A DNA stretch of 64,000 bases, taken from the NCBI GenBank assembly GCA_026027325.1, contig JAMSLZ010000017.1, positions 434,001 through 498,000 of the forward strand, written 5' to 3'. Every line of letters begins with the position of its first letter. Within the stretch, counting starts at the first letter, position 1. Both the position numbers and the translations under genes were made by a program. Shown piece after piece: positions 22,936 to 35,737 of this stretch. The notes below the pieces were generated by a model that saw only the letters and a program-made list of their open reading frames with translations, was not told the DNA's origin and searched no databases. Source of the stretch: Actinomucor elegans (taxonomy: Eukaryota; Mucoromycota; Mucoromycetes; Mucorales; Mucoraceae).

Positions 22936-25900
22936 ATGGGTAAACCAACAAAACCCAGAGTTAAGGGAAATATGAAGCCTGCCAGCAGTAGGTAAGAAAA
23001 TCAGACGTCTCTTATTGAATTGTCTCCTCTTTACTCATAAACGTAAAAGTCGCGCTGCTGAACTTGCTGGTGGAGCAGGCAATTCGTTGGGTTTCGAGAA
23101 TCTCGGTGGTTTTGCTCAGTTTGCAGGCACCACACCTACAGCTGTCCACTCTCGACCCTCTACACCTTCTTCTATGGACAGCGATTCAACCGATCTGGAT
23201 CCTGAATTAGTTGTTATAGTGAAAAAGATCTCGAAACGCGACGCTGTTACCAAGTTGAAAGCTTTGGAAGAATTGGAAGGTTATTTACAATCCAATAAGC
23301 ATGCTATAGGCCTTATTTTACGTAATTGGGTAAATGATAGCGAGACTGGCCAATGTACAAAATCTAACATATCGACTGAGTAGGTAGCCATGTATGGTAA
23401 ATTAGTGTTGGAAGTGGATCGTCGTGTTCGTTTGGTAGCCAATCAAGTCCATACATTGATTACAGCCAACGCAAAGAAGAAGTTGGCACCTCTTTTGAAA
23501 GAATTAGTAGGTCCTTGGTTTTTGGCCATGTATGATCAAAGCAAAGATGTGGCTCGAGTTGCACAGAGTTCGTTCGAGGTAAATCATTGCATGAATCACC
23601 TTTAGTATAAGATAATTGACATTTTGCATTGTATTAGGCTGTGTTTGCCGCAGATAAAAGGTCAGGTGTCATTTCGTTCTGTCAAAAAGAAATCTTGGAT
23701 TATGTTACAGATATGCTCTTGTTTAAGACTGCAGAAACGTTAAGTGATGCTCGTTATGTGTCTAAGGAAGACATGGTTGCAAAACATGCACGTGTAGTGT
23801 CATCTAGCTTCCAGATTGTTTCTTATTTAATGATCGGGTTACCTGTGCAAGAAAGATCCAAGTGCCAAGCTGAATATAACACGATCCTTGATGATACAAC
23901 CATGTGGAAGAAGTTCTTTAGTAACCCATCTGGATTAATCCGTAAAGCGTTGTATACGTTTCTGCGTACTTTGTTGTTGAATTGGATCGAAATGGTTGAG
24001 AGCAGATTGGAGTTGATTTCTCCACACTTTTATGCTAGTGTCTTTACCGAGAAAGATCCATCAACTCATTCAGATATGTGGGATGCTCTTTTATTAATGA
24101 CAAAGAGTAAGTTGAGCGAAAATGAGTGACTATGTATATTCTAACGGAAACTTTGCAGAACTGCCCATGTCTTGGGTGATTATTGGTAAAAAGAAACCAG
24201 CTTTACCAAAGCTGTATCATTTCCTCAGATCTGGCTTAAACGGATCTATAAGCATTTCATATCCCAGTATGCTTGCTTTATTGGCCAATCTTCCTGATGA
24301 ACTGAAGCATTCTGCCAATTTCTATGAGGATGTCTTTGAGAACTTTTGGAAAGGATTATCTACTGAATACTTTGACAAGTCTAACTCCAATATTTTCTTG
24401 AATGCTTATGCTGAATGTATTGTGTATTTTGCCATCACTTTAAGGTAAATTAGTGCTACAAAAATAGTCTAGCCTGCTAACGTCTGTGTATAGTAAATCT
24501 GAAGATGATCAGTCTCGAAAATCAGCTACTGCATTGATAGAAACAACTTTTTGGAACTTGCACAAAACTTACTTTTTAAATTTGAGCGATAAGCTTGATG
24601 TCAGTGGCTATGCTATCCTTGCCAAGCATTTGGCCGTGCTTGCCTCAGTCAACAACTGTCCCAAAGAAAGCATGACTAGCTTTTGGTCGAATATGGATGC
24701 ACTGCTGGTTCAAACCATTATTGATTGTGCTTCCACAGCCACACGTACTCCCCTTGACTTGGATCTGTTTTGTCTCAAGGCGGGTGACTTTTTAACTGCT
24801 ATTGCTCAACAGACTAGCGATGAAAGTAAATACACTACCTTTCAAACCTTGTTGCGAGATCTTATCCAACGTTTGTTATTGGCATCTGTTGAATCTAGTC
24901 TTGTGCATAAAAGCAAGGCTGGAGAGCTATTGCGATTAGCAAACCAATTGCTTTTGATGAATAACGCTGATACTGTAGTTGAGGCTCTTGTCAAAGCCAA
25001 TCAACAGTTGCTTCAGTTACTTGTAGTAGATGAAGCTGAAAATGCCATTGAACCACTTGCTTCGTACTATATTGGATTCATTGATCAAATTCGCAGTAAA
25101 GAAGAATCCAAAGGATTATGGATCAATTTGATGAAGCAATTACATACAATGATGATAGACAGTGCATTACAACTGCGTGCAGCCAATGTCTTGGTGCAGA
25201 TCTTGGAACAAGTTTATAGTAAAAAGATAGGTTTGGATCAATGTGAGCAATTGGATATGATGATCAAGATGTGCATCAAGTTGAACGAGACTGTGTCGCG
25301 CTCAGTGCTTGACCGTATTATTTCTTTGGCCTTAGCATGTAAGTTAAAGATGCTTATACTAATACTTGGATCTAATTATTGCATCTGATAGCTTCCAGTA
25401 TCATGTCTGACGCTACAACTGCTGAGATTGTTGATTATTTGAAATCCAAGCTGATTGAATTCAACCAGAATCAATACATTGACAAAAAATCAAACGCGTT
25501 GCCTGAACCCTCTATTCAAACCTTTAAATCAACACTTTCTACCTTGATCATTTTGGAAACTTTGCTTGGGCTCAGTAAAGATTACACCAGGTGGATTCAA
25601 CTTTTCGATGGTGAGAACAAGGGCAGCTTTATCAGTGAAATCTTTGACTCGATGTTTATTACCGCTAAACCCCTTGAAGACGATCAAGACGAACTTGCTC
25701 TTGAGATAAAGCGCCGTGCTTCTACGTTATGGGATGTATTATCCAATGTGGGTAATACTCATTCCACTGATGTGCTGGTGAGTCGTGTCAAACGATCCAT
25801 CACAGACATTCGCTATGCTACCAGCCCTTCCGAATCCGCACGTCGTATCCAAAAGCTTCTTTCTAGCACCAACATCCAATTCTCTACACTTTTAGGGACT

Positions 25901-28627
25901 GAACAAGAATGGCAACAACTCGCCGCAACTTTTGAAAATCAGACCACTACAAAGTACTTGACATTAGCTACGCTTGACCCTTACGCGGCTATTGCAACCT
26001 CTACTCTGATCGAGGATGAAGGTGAACTTGAACCAATCTCTTACGATGTATTTGGTCTCTCTGCATTTGGTCGTTTAGCTTTGGTCTTGAGTGAATATTT
26101 GTCACAACAACAGCAGCAAGCCGGCGATAATTGGAGTTTGCGTCAGCTCATGTTGACGGGTATGCTATGTGAGCAAGGATTATTGGTACCTGGCCTCTGC
26201 CGTATTTATGAACATAAAGCAGTAGAAGGTGTGAGACTGTTTGTACAAGTGACTAATCAGCTATTCAATGACTGGCTATCTGCTGCTGCCTCCAAAGTAA
26301 CTGATGTTTCGGCTTGGCATGAAAAGCTCTGTAGGGCTATTACTGCTGCAACTCTAGAAGAAGATGATGCACTTTTGGGGTTGGTATATAAACTAATAAT
26401 GAGCCAGCACCCGTCTTCACCCTTGCTGTTACAACATGTGATGCAACGATTAATGTTACTATGGGAATGGCAGCCTTTGCTTATCGAACAATGGCTACCC
26501 CTCATCAAACCTGAAGAAAACACTTTGTGTTTATTGACCAAAGTCGCCTTACTCACCTCGTTCAAAAATGCGTTGAACGGAAACAGTGTATTCCAACGTT
26601 ATCAAAGCGATCTGGCCAGTAAATTATCAGGCATGACCAAGTTGAGTCAGTTGCAAGCTGATAGCAAGCATTGGCATGTGCTGGTTTTGCTGAATGCTTC
26701 CTCATTAAAGTTTGGTGCTTTTGATATACCTCGCCAACGATTGACATACTTGTTGCAAGCCTTACGTCCATTGATGCTTCAGGAACAAGATGAATCAGAT
26801 GACAATGATGATCAGCAGCGAGCCCGAGCACAAGCACAATGTGCACAATTGCTCAAGCATTTAGCACAGTCGATGCAGGATGTTTCGGGCAGTCATTGGG
26901 ATTACTTTTTGCAGTGTTGTTTTCACTGGTTGGCTTGTGCTGATGCAGCGCAACCCGAAGAATTCCTGGTAGTGTACTATGCATTGGATTTGCTGAAGCT
27001 ATTGTTGGTACAAGAGGGTAATGAGGAATTGCAGGATGCTGTGAGTGAACATTGGCCAGCGTTGAGCAAAGTGCTTTTGGAACTGATGGTGCAAGAGCAA
27101 GCATACTTGTCGCAACATAAAGAAGAGAACAAGGCAAGATTGGTGTATCAAACATTGTTGGCGGATTTATTAGCGTATATACCTCAAAAGACGTTGATTG
27201 AAAGTGATTACTTTAATCAGGTTAGTTTGGTTCTGTATTATTTGGTTTGCAAAGACTTATGTAATTGTGTTAGTTGAACGCGTTAATCCATACGCCTAAT
27301 GAAGTACTTCAGAAGCGTGCATATCTTTTGCTTCAAAAATTCGTTGCACACCGCGTACAAGATCTGTCGGTAAGACTTGAGTTCACTGAAACTAATGGTA
27401 AAAAAACATAATAATGTTTGTATGTAGTAGCATACTAATAACATAATGTTGTAGAGGAAGAAGCGCATGTGGATATTGGCAAGGACGTACTGAATGTACT
27501 TTTGAATCCTCCCGATCTAAGCTACTGGCAAAGTTCAGGACTTCATGATGAAGAAGAAGAGCAAGCATTACACGAAATTCTTGCCTATTTATTGACATGG
27601 ATGTTGATGTTTGATCACTTTACCGATATTGTAAGTCTGATATACGTGTGCATTTAAACAGTTATTAACGACGTTTCTGTATAGACATTCAAATTGAAAC
27701 AAGAGTACACTGCACAACTAAAGGAGCACGAAGCTGTCTCCCATCTCATGTCCGTTCTTTGTAAACTTCTTAGTGTAGGACAAAGCAACAGCAACACAAA
27801 GACGTTTGATTTGGCTCCTTGGTCTATCGTGGACTATGATACCGACGGTTTTGATGCAACCTGCGAGATGAGTTTCTTAGTATTAGCCTCGCACTTGTAT
27901 TACCGAGCATTAACGCACATTCCTTCTTTGGTGCGTCTATGGTGGATCGACTGCAAGCATCGTCAATTAACCATCGCTGTTGAAAGCTACACTGAAAAGC
28001 ACTTTAGTCAACTCTTGATCAACAACGAGATGGAATTGGTCAATCGACCTGATATTAAGGAACAACTGGAAGAAAATGACGAGAACGCGTTTACTGTAAA
28101 GACACTGAAAGCAGCCAGTGAAGTGACAGCTACCTACCGTGTAGATGAACAAAATATGCAGATTGCTATCAAGTTGCCTAGTAATTTCCCTCTAAGACAG
28201 ATTGATGTGGAAGGCGTGCAAAAAGTGGGTGTGAATGATAAGCAATGGCGTGGGTGGATGTTTGCTGTGGCTGCTGTCATTGGCTCTCAAGTAAGCTCTT
28301 ACATATTTTAGAAATATTGTGTACTAATTGTTCTTGATAGAACGGTAATATTGTAGATGCGTTGACTGTGTTTAAACGAAATGTCAATCTTCACTTTAAC
28401 GGCGTAGAGGATTGTACTATCTGTTATTCAATTATCAGTGTTCAAGATCGATCTATACCCACCAAGCAATGTAGAACTTGTAAAAACAAATTCCATTCTA
28501 GTTGTTTATACAAGGTAAGTTGGGTTTATTGGATGAATTAAGATTATGTATTAATTTATTGCTTGTACTATAGTGGTTCCGATCATCAAATTCGGCCAGC
28601 TGTCCTTTATGTAGAACTGTATTTTAG
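22936..28627 (+). CDS. LTN1: Listerin E3 ubiquitin ligase (ribosome quality control)
   Basis: Twelve exons: 22936..22991, 23050..23329, 23384..23578, 23638..24106, 24159..24444, 24494..25338, 25392..27220, 27274..27369, 27457..27630, 27685..28290, 28341..28514, 28574..28627; 1687 residues, in the family range. Ltn1 binds the 60S-peptidyl-tRNA complex and ubiquitinates the stalled nascent chain. The start MGKPTKPRVKGNMKPASSS and the following ELVVIVKKISKRDAVTKLKALEEL match the conserved N-terminus. The body is a helical HEAT-like solenoid. The C-terminus is a RING-variant domain (CTICYSI..CRTCKNKFHSSCLYKWF..CPLC). Intron 7 uses donor GTTAGT. The exon 9 start (27457) is the phase-compatible AG, two bases after a first AG. 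Confidence 0.95.
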
Positions 28628-29329
28628 TTTATATATCTAATAAATAACCAATGATTCATACTTGGTATTTAAAAAATCCTTTAAAACTTTGAATAGAAGC
28701 CATGTATTATGTATATACTTTCAGGTACTGTACAATTTTCAACTTCCTTCATACAATCATTTTGTAAGCTGAACCTTTTTTGGCTATCATGTTTGAAATA
28801 ACTGGCCCACTGGGCTAAAAAGAATTAACAAACTTACGGCATACATATCGGTTATATACTACTAAACATATATATATATATATACTTTCATTCCAAGAAA
28901 TTACTGGCTTATTAAGAAATTGCAATTGAGGGAGATCTATTCTATAAATGAATGAATCAAAAACTATATTAGATCTTTAGTATGTCCTATCTGGAGACAC
29001 CTTTAGGTAGGATGGAAGAACTATGTTAGTGGAAGAATGAGAGTCCAGAGCTGCTGGGGTGCCCAATAAGCGGATCACTTAATGGTGATATAACCGTGAA
29101 AAGAGAAGTATGTCTTTTACTTTATTCAATATCTAAACATGTTAGTCTAACCTCTTCTAATTGCGCAAATGGTTCATATGAATTTGTTTAGAATGATTTA
29201 TTTGATTTGTATGATATCTAATGATATGACAAATACCACTACACTAGAGCGATGAACTATAATGTGTTTTGTATAAAAGTTCATATAGTTTACTAGGACA
29301 AATATAATATGAACTCAACTACCTATGGT
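28628..29329. other. Convergent intergenic region
   Basis: 3' flanks of listerin and the secreted-protein gene. A (TA)n run lies near 28869-28883. Nothing else was identified. Confidence 0.55.
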
Positions 29330-30119
29330 TTACAAAACAGCAAGGATAGCCGAAGCAGCGGCCGCGGCATCCAAGTTGGCGCAAGCCTCGAGACCAACAG
29401 AAATAGCAGCGTCTAAATTAGCTTTCTGGTCAACATCGGCAGTAATGCTGATTTGTAAAATCAAAGAGACATCAACCTCAAGGTTATGGATGGCAGCTTT
29501 GACTTGTTCCTCAACCTCAAGACTCAAGCTAGCGTCAATCTTGGGCAATTCAATTTCGATTAAAGCTTTAGCTTTAGTTTCCAAATCAACTAAAATGTTC
29601 AGTAACGCAGCTTCATCCAACAACTGACCCGTCAAGCTCTCACGAAGACTGACTTCAAGAGGAGCATAGATCTTGGCTTCGATCTCAGCATTCAAACTAG
29701 CTTCAAACCCGACCTTGATGTTTTCGGCAGCAGCAGATTGAATGGCGCTAATATGAACATCATCGACCTTGACAATGCCACCAAGGATAGAGGTTTGGAT
29801 GTTGAGTGAAGCAGCGGCTTTTTCAGAAAACTAATAATAAACGCGTTAGAATTAAAGGCTATTTCATCAAGTTATCAAGATTTACCGTAGTAGAAATGCC
29901 GGCAAAGACATTAGCATGGAGGTCAGCCTTGATACTGGTCATGATGCTTGCAACGAGACCGTCATTGGCTTCGACAGGAAAACTGAGGCTGCGTTCAGCT
30001 AAGGCCTGACGGTTAATAAGAGGCTTTTCAGAGGCTTTGGTATTGATAATAGGGGATGCAGAGACGCAAGAGAACAAAGTAATGGCCAAAGCAGGAAGAC
30101 AGATGATAGAAAACTTCAT
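29330..30119 (-). CDS. Small secreted protein of unknown function
   Basis: Exons 30119..29886 and 29830..29330 give 244 residues. The start MKFSIICLPALAITLFSCVS is a clear signal peptide with a probable cut after SCVSA or SAS, and a pro-like stretch with NRQALAERS follows. The mature part is made of amphipathic helices rich in Ala, Leu, Ile, Glu and Asp (FEASLNAEIEAKIYAPLEV, LLNILVDLETKAKALIEIEL) and has no cysteine pattern apart from one Cys near the end. This resembles secreted helical fungal proteins of the hydrophobic-surface-binding kind, but I cannot place it in a family. Codon choice is clean (few rare codons), suggesting strong expression. Confidence 0.82.
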
Positions 30120-33100
30120 TTGATTGAAAGAAAAGAGATTGAATGATAATGATAATAAAAATAAAGGGAAATTACTCAGTATTTATATTATTTTCTTGAA
30201 CTTTTTGATTGAATGGGTCTAGATGGAGGAAATCGTTTGTTAGACTGTTTATTGCCACCGCCATGGATACAACGAATGCCAGCTTAAAAAAGATTTTGGT
30301 ATACATAGACATGACAGCTCTCTTAGTTTAATCCGATTCGCCAATCGATGGTACATATTTTGATTTCTACCAGCGCGCAAGTATGTTGTAAAACATTTCA
30401 AAAGTAAAAGTATTATTAACTAATATGGTGTTAAACAAAAAGACGGACGGACTAAATGATGAAAACATGGAAAATCCGTCATGAGTGGCCTTGATTTATA
30501 CCGGAAGCTCCTTGGTTGGTCCTTCAATTCAATATTAAAAATGATTTTTATGATTTAATTGTGTAGTAGTACCAGTAAGTACACCAATTGTTCTTCTAGA
30601 ATCATACTAATAAAACCTCCACATTTGATATAACGTGTATTTAAAAGACTATGAATACCATACTAAGAGGTTTGGGCAATGTACCTATTAGGGAAAAAGC
30701 TGAAACTCACAATGAAAGTAACCATTGTTTAATCTATTAATTTATTAACTGATGTTAAGCAATAGATACTATAGTTAAGCAGAGTGATTTTATATAGATT
30801 CTTCGCTGTCTTGGAGTGTATTTATTACAGCAAAAAAAAAAAAAAATCTGCAGCCGCACATATAATAAACAATATATTTTTTGATATAAGAAAAAGGATA
30901 ACTCCAAAGCTAAAGGTTATCACCGAGAAGAAGCATTGGCTATTATAAGTAAAAAAAAATATCTCAGGTAGGTTAAGGATTTGCCACTGACCTACTTGAT
31001 ATGTGCCTAAACTTTTTTATAAGTATATTCTATCTAGTATATCTTCATGTATATAGTCACACAATACATCTCCTGCTACCTTGTATCTAGTTGTCATCCG
31101 CGCCACGCACCCTCTGTCGGTGAGTGTTATAGTTGACTCTGAACATGTATTAACCTTCAGATGCGAACCGGACGAGGAATCTCGAGACAACGAAAATGGC
31201 TGGATTTAGAATTTTAAAGAACGTTTATCGCATAACCGAATGAAAACATCGGTCTCAAGTAAAATCTGTCAGATCTATCTATTAAATAAATGCCGCTAAC
31301 TTGATTTGAATTTAAGCTTTTCGAAGGAAAGATATCAAAGTGAGCCTGTAGTTATATATAATCTTTAAACAAAGCAATATCTGCTGATTGTCTACATTTG
31401 CCGTGGCTACTGCCTCTTTCAGACTCGTAAGCATGGATTATCTCAAGTGATACAAGTTTCCAACAAGCGATATAATTCCCGTACTGATTACCATATTGTT
31501 GACCCGCATTTCTCTATAATGTGCCAAAAAGGCTTAGAGTAGGGCACTGAATCTAATAGTAACATCTACGCTGTATACCTGCTTCTATTTTTCTTTAAGC
31601 GATACAATAACTCTCATCTTATAAAAACTTGACTTCTTGAGCTCACATATTCTTATGTTACATGAACTATTTCTATATAATCTTAGAGATCTATACAAGT
31701 TTGGCAATGAATGGCGTAAAAAGGCAAATCATTAGCGCAGAACTATCTAAACACTGTTTTAATGATACCGTCGATATGTGCAAACCCAAAATTAATGCTG
31801 TAGCCCTTAAAAAATAAGAATGGTAACGGCTCTGTCTGCTTGATACATATATCTTAAAAAAAATGACCATGGTTATGTAGTAAGAGATAACGAACGGTGT
31901 TGATGATTTATTATCTAGTGCGTGCGTTTGAAATTATGGTATTATGTAGGCTAAAGATGGCAAACAAACTATGATTTGAGGATCGATTTAGCTGTAGGCT
32001 ATTGCTTGTAATTCAGAATAAATTTACAGGCTTTCTAGCTCTTCGTATCGTTCCCAAGGATGAATAGATTTTTTTTCTTGCGAAAGTCTTGCATCGTAAT
32101 TGACCCATAACATTCAGGGGGAAGTGATGAGGACAAGGAGAAATAGTAGCTGAAGAATGGCCAGGCTGAAAGGAAGAAGAAGGTGAGAATGGAGGTTGAG
32201 ATGGTATATTTCCGGGTTCCAACTTCGGAATCGACGATAAATTCTAAGTCAATCGGCTACGTACCTTAAGTTAGCAGCGGTAGTAAAATTCATTTGCTTA
32301 TTAGTCATCGGTCTGGCCAATTCTTTTATTTTTATATGATCATCCACCTTGTATATATCCTCTCCGATAAATACAAACTATATCTATTTATTGCGACCAG
32401 GTGCTAACATCCCAGCTCTCATGTCTCTGCCCGCTTCTCGCTCTTCACTATTTGTCCTAACTTTACTGGCATGATTTTTGCCTTTTCCTTTACCTTTGAT
32501 TTATGCACCATCGTTTCTGCTGTCAAGTTTAGCTGGAATTGATATTCTTGAGGAGGGGATGAAGGTTTAGTTGTCACACTAGAATTGAATGTGGGCTCTT
32601 TTTTTTTCTTGACAGAACATCAATTGTTGCACTTGTATATTGAATTAAACCAGACGAGTTAATCCTTTCATTCGTTGACATGATTAATGGCACAAAAGTT
32701 AGTCAGTAGCGAGTGTTCCGTTTTTACTTGATGGGGCGGCTTCTGGTATATATCTTAATACTGCAACTATGGAGATCACTATTTTAATGGTGCCCTGTCT
32801 AACTGACCATTCTTGCTCAAGGTTAATGTTGCCCTTCTCTATTAGACACAAGACTCTAGCTTCCTGGCTGACTTCATTTCTCTCCATAACCAATATCTGA
32901 TTCAGATTGTCGGCGATACTTCAAGGTACTCAGAGTGTAGACATTATGGATACCTCTCTGGTATATTGAGAGCAGGTCTATAACAGTTGTCGACGTCCAA
33001 TTTTTCTTACTCTTTGTGGGTGATTGTGTTCAATTTTTTGAGAGAATTGATTTGGTTCCTGTGCTTCACAACACGCTCTCCCGTATAACGCAAAGATTCT

Positions 33101-35247
33101 TAATGGGGTTAGGTATGGACTTTGATAAGGCCAAAAGTCAAGGCCCTTGATCTCTACTCTACTTTTCCACTAGTAAACATACGATCCTGTGTGATAAGAA
33201 ATAACACCTTGGAATATAAACTCCCGGCCATATCCTCAAGAGAATTTATGAAGCCAGGGAAGGAAATGATTACTCAAAAATTGGATGTATTTGCTTTGTT
33301 CGACATTTCTGTAAAGAGTGGCCAACAATTCCTAGCCTCTAGCCTAGAAACAATCACATGTCATGATAGAACATGCTCCAAATCTGAAGATAGATAAGCA
33401 GAAATTGTTGCAAAGCTTCTCTTCTACTTTTCGAATTACTCTGACATCACCATCATTGTGTCTCCAAGCGAAACAGGATTCATCAGATCAAATGATTTTA
33501 CTTTAGCCATTGATGATACAGTTACTCTTGTTGTAATCCCAAGTTCTTCTTTTAAGAGAATCGCGATAATTGAAGTGTTTAATAGGCCTATATCACCTAA
33601 AATCCTTTTTTTAAGCATTTTAGGTCTTTTTGAATAAAGATGAGTAGCTTTTCAGCCTTGTTTAGAACACTTCATTACCACATCATTAACAATTGAAATT
33701 GGAATGTCAAGTTTTTTTTTAAAATCTCGATTCGTTTCCATTTAATCTTCATGGCTAAAGCGCAAATCATATCACGAGTGAAATTGTCAAGTTTCTTTCC
33801 CTTTTTATTTGTTTTATTCATGATATCTGGAAACATCATGGCCGTGAGTTTTACAATGTTCTTTAAAAGGCGTGCAAAGGTAAATGGTTTATTTCAAAAA
33901 TCCAGGTTATTATTTTGATGGAGTTGTATAAACATACACTGTGATTCATAATAAAAACGTACATCTTGATCTATAGTATAAGCATGCACTTTGCTCTATA
34001 GCAATAGCTACAATTCATCTTATATTTCAACCATTCAGCGTGATACATAGTATAAGTACATAACATGCTTCATAGTCAAAAGACATAGCTCGTTCGTAGA
34101 ACATGCATTCAAGCATATATATGAGGTGGAATGATTTCTAGATCTCTCAATCAATCCTGTTCAAATCGCACATTCTGTTAGCATTCCATACTCAGAATAG
34201 GTCACTGCTAAATGCAGTGTCTTTATTGAGTATATTTCGGCAGAGAAATCTGCTGTGTTTTTATTCTGGAAAGAAAGAATATATATTTAAAGATATTGCC
34301 TGATAAAAAGGCAGGGGAAAAAAATCAGTAAGATGATAATGATAAAAAGATAAGGAAAAAAAACGGTTTAAACATGGTAAACCTTGTTTCTGGCGTTCGG
34401 TCATTCAAGAGAGAAAACCGTATTAAATAGGACAATACCAGAAGAGGAGAGGATGACCTATTATTAAGCACAAATTGCCAATGAACTTTTCAAAAGTAGC
34501 TTGGACAGTTGAGTGTCAGCCTTAACTGAAAGAGCCCCTTTTGGGCTGATGAATACCAATACTTTGTCCGCAAATTTCTACATCCAGTTACTTTAGAGCT
34601 TTAGATAAATTGCGATTACTGCTTCTTTTTTTTATCGAGACTGCATTAAAAGCATTTATAACAGGCAATTACCTATAAGCCATTGACCTATAGATTTGGT
34701 ACATATTTTATAGTTGACACGGGTTGACGTTGCATAAACGCTCAAAAATGGGTTCCCGGCCAAGAAATCTCAGTTACCAAGCCCTTATCAAAGCTTATTA
34801 TGGTTGAATCCCAGTAAATGCTACAGCAGGGTTCTTTTTGTTTATTTGTACACAATGAACATTGGCGTATTAAGGGTTTAGATTTTTATCATATTATTGT
34901 TTGAATTAAATACAGAAGGTGTAAAGTGATATACTGTTGCAATTGAAAGACTTAAAAGACATAATGCAAGAGAATCTATTAAAACGGGGTAAGATACTAT
35001 AAGCATACTTCAGGTATATACGTACTGAAGAGTATCTTCTCCCAAGGCTCAAGCATGTATAGTGCTGTCTGTAGCTCATATTGATATACTTTTTTTGATA
35101 GATATTTGCTAATGCTGCTGCTCATTATCACCAAGTAAAAAAAAAAAAAAAAAAAAAAATAGAAAAAGTATATAAGAAAGAGAGAAAAAGAAACAAAAGT
35201 GTAACCAGTCAAAGGCTTTATTTTTTTGTACTATTTGTGACATTCTT
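30120..35247. other. Five-kilobase gene-poor region with degraded coding fragments
   Basis: No intact gene in either strand. Short frames at 32013-32222 (-), 32699-32893 (-), 33122-33397 (+) and 33436-33618 (-) read like worn protein pieces without splice-compatible neighbours and may be relics of a mobile element or a lost gene. None matches a family I know. Homopolymer A and T runs are frequent. Part of the region just below 30,350 is the promoter of the secreted-protein gene. Confidence 0.5.
35137..35159. repeat. A23 homopolymer
   Basis: Uninterrupted run of 23 A on the plus strand, about 90 bp beyond the stop of the elongin-B-like gene; read from the gene strand it is a T-run in the 3' flank. 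Confidence 0.95.
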
Positions 35248-35737
35248 TTAAGCCCTTCCCTTTCCCTTTTCTTTCTTAATAACTGGTGCCTCTTGTTCCT
35301 GTTCTTCCATATCATCATCATCTAACAGCTCTGGCTCTGTTATATTCACATTCTCCCATTGGCCTATTCCAAGCATTAATAATGATTGTCTGATATCGTT
35401 GTATATAAATTACCATCTTCTCGGTCAAAATAGATAAAATAAACGATATCATTATTCTCCAGCGTCTTGACATTATCCAGCAAAGTGAATTCACCTTTAT
35501 TTGTGCCTTCAACAAGCAATCTTACTTCTTCACTTGTTTTTTTATTGTCTAATGCTTGGCATAATTTTGTCTTTACTTGATTGAGCGTGTCTTTCTTTGG
35601 GTCAATGCATAAAAACAAAATAGTTTTCTCTCTTTTCGCTCTAATGTATGTAGGCTTTGACTAATTGGAAGAAATGTAAGTAATTACATGATTGATATTT
35701 TGATGATGTAATATATATATATATCTATATATACCAT
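35248..35737 (-). CDS. Ubiquitin-fold protein, possibly elongin-B-like
   Basis: Three exons: 35737..35735 (the ATG alone), 35660..35414 and 35363..35248; 121 residues. The first exon holds only the start codon, and intron 1 is GTATAT..TTAG. The protein starts MSKPTYIRAKREKTILFLCI and continues DTLNQVKTKLCQAL, RLLVEGTNKGEFTLLDNVKTLENNDIVYFIYFD, which fits a ubiquitin-like beta-grasp with a one-residue-per-strand pattern like elongin B. The C-terminus is acidic then Lys-rich (DDDDMEEQEQEAP, KKEKGKG). Length is close to elongin B (about 118). If correct it would partner elongin C in cullin-type ligases or transcription elongation; that is inference. Confidence 0.72.
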
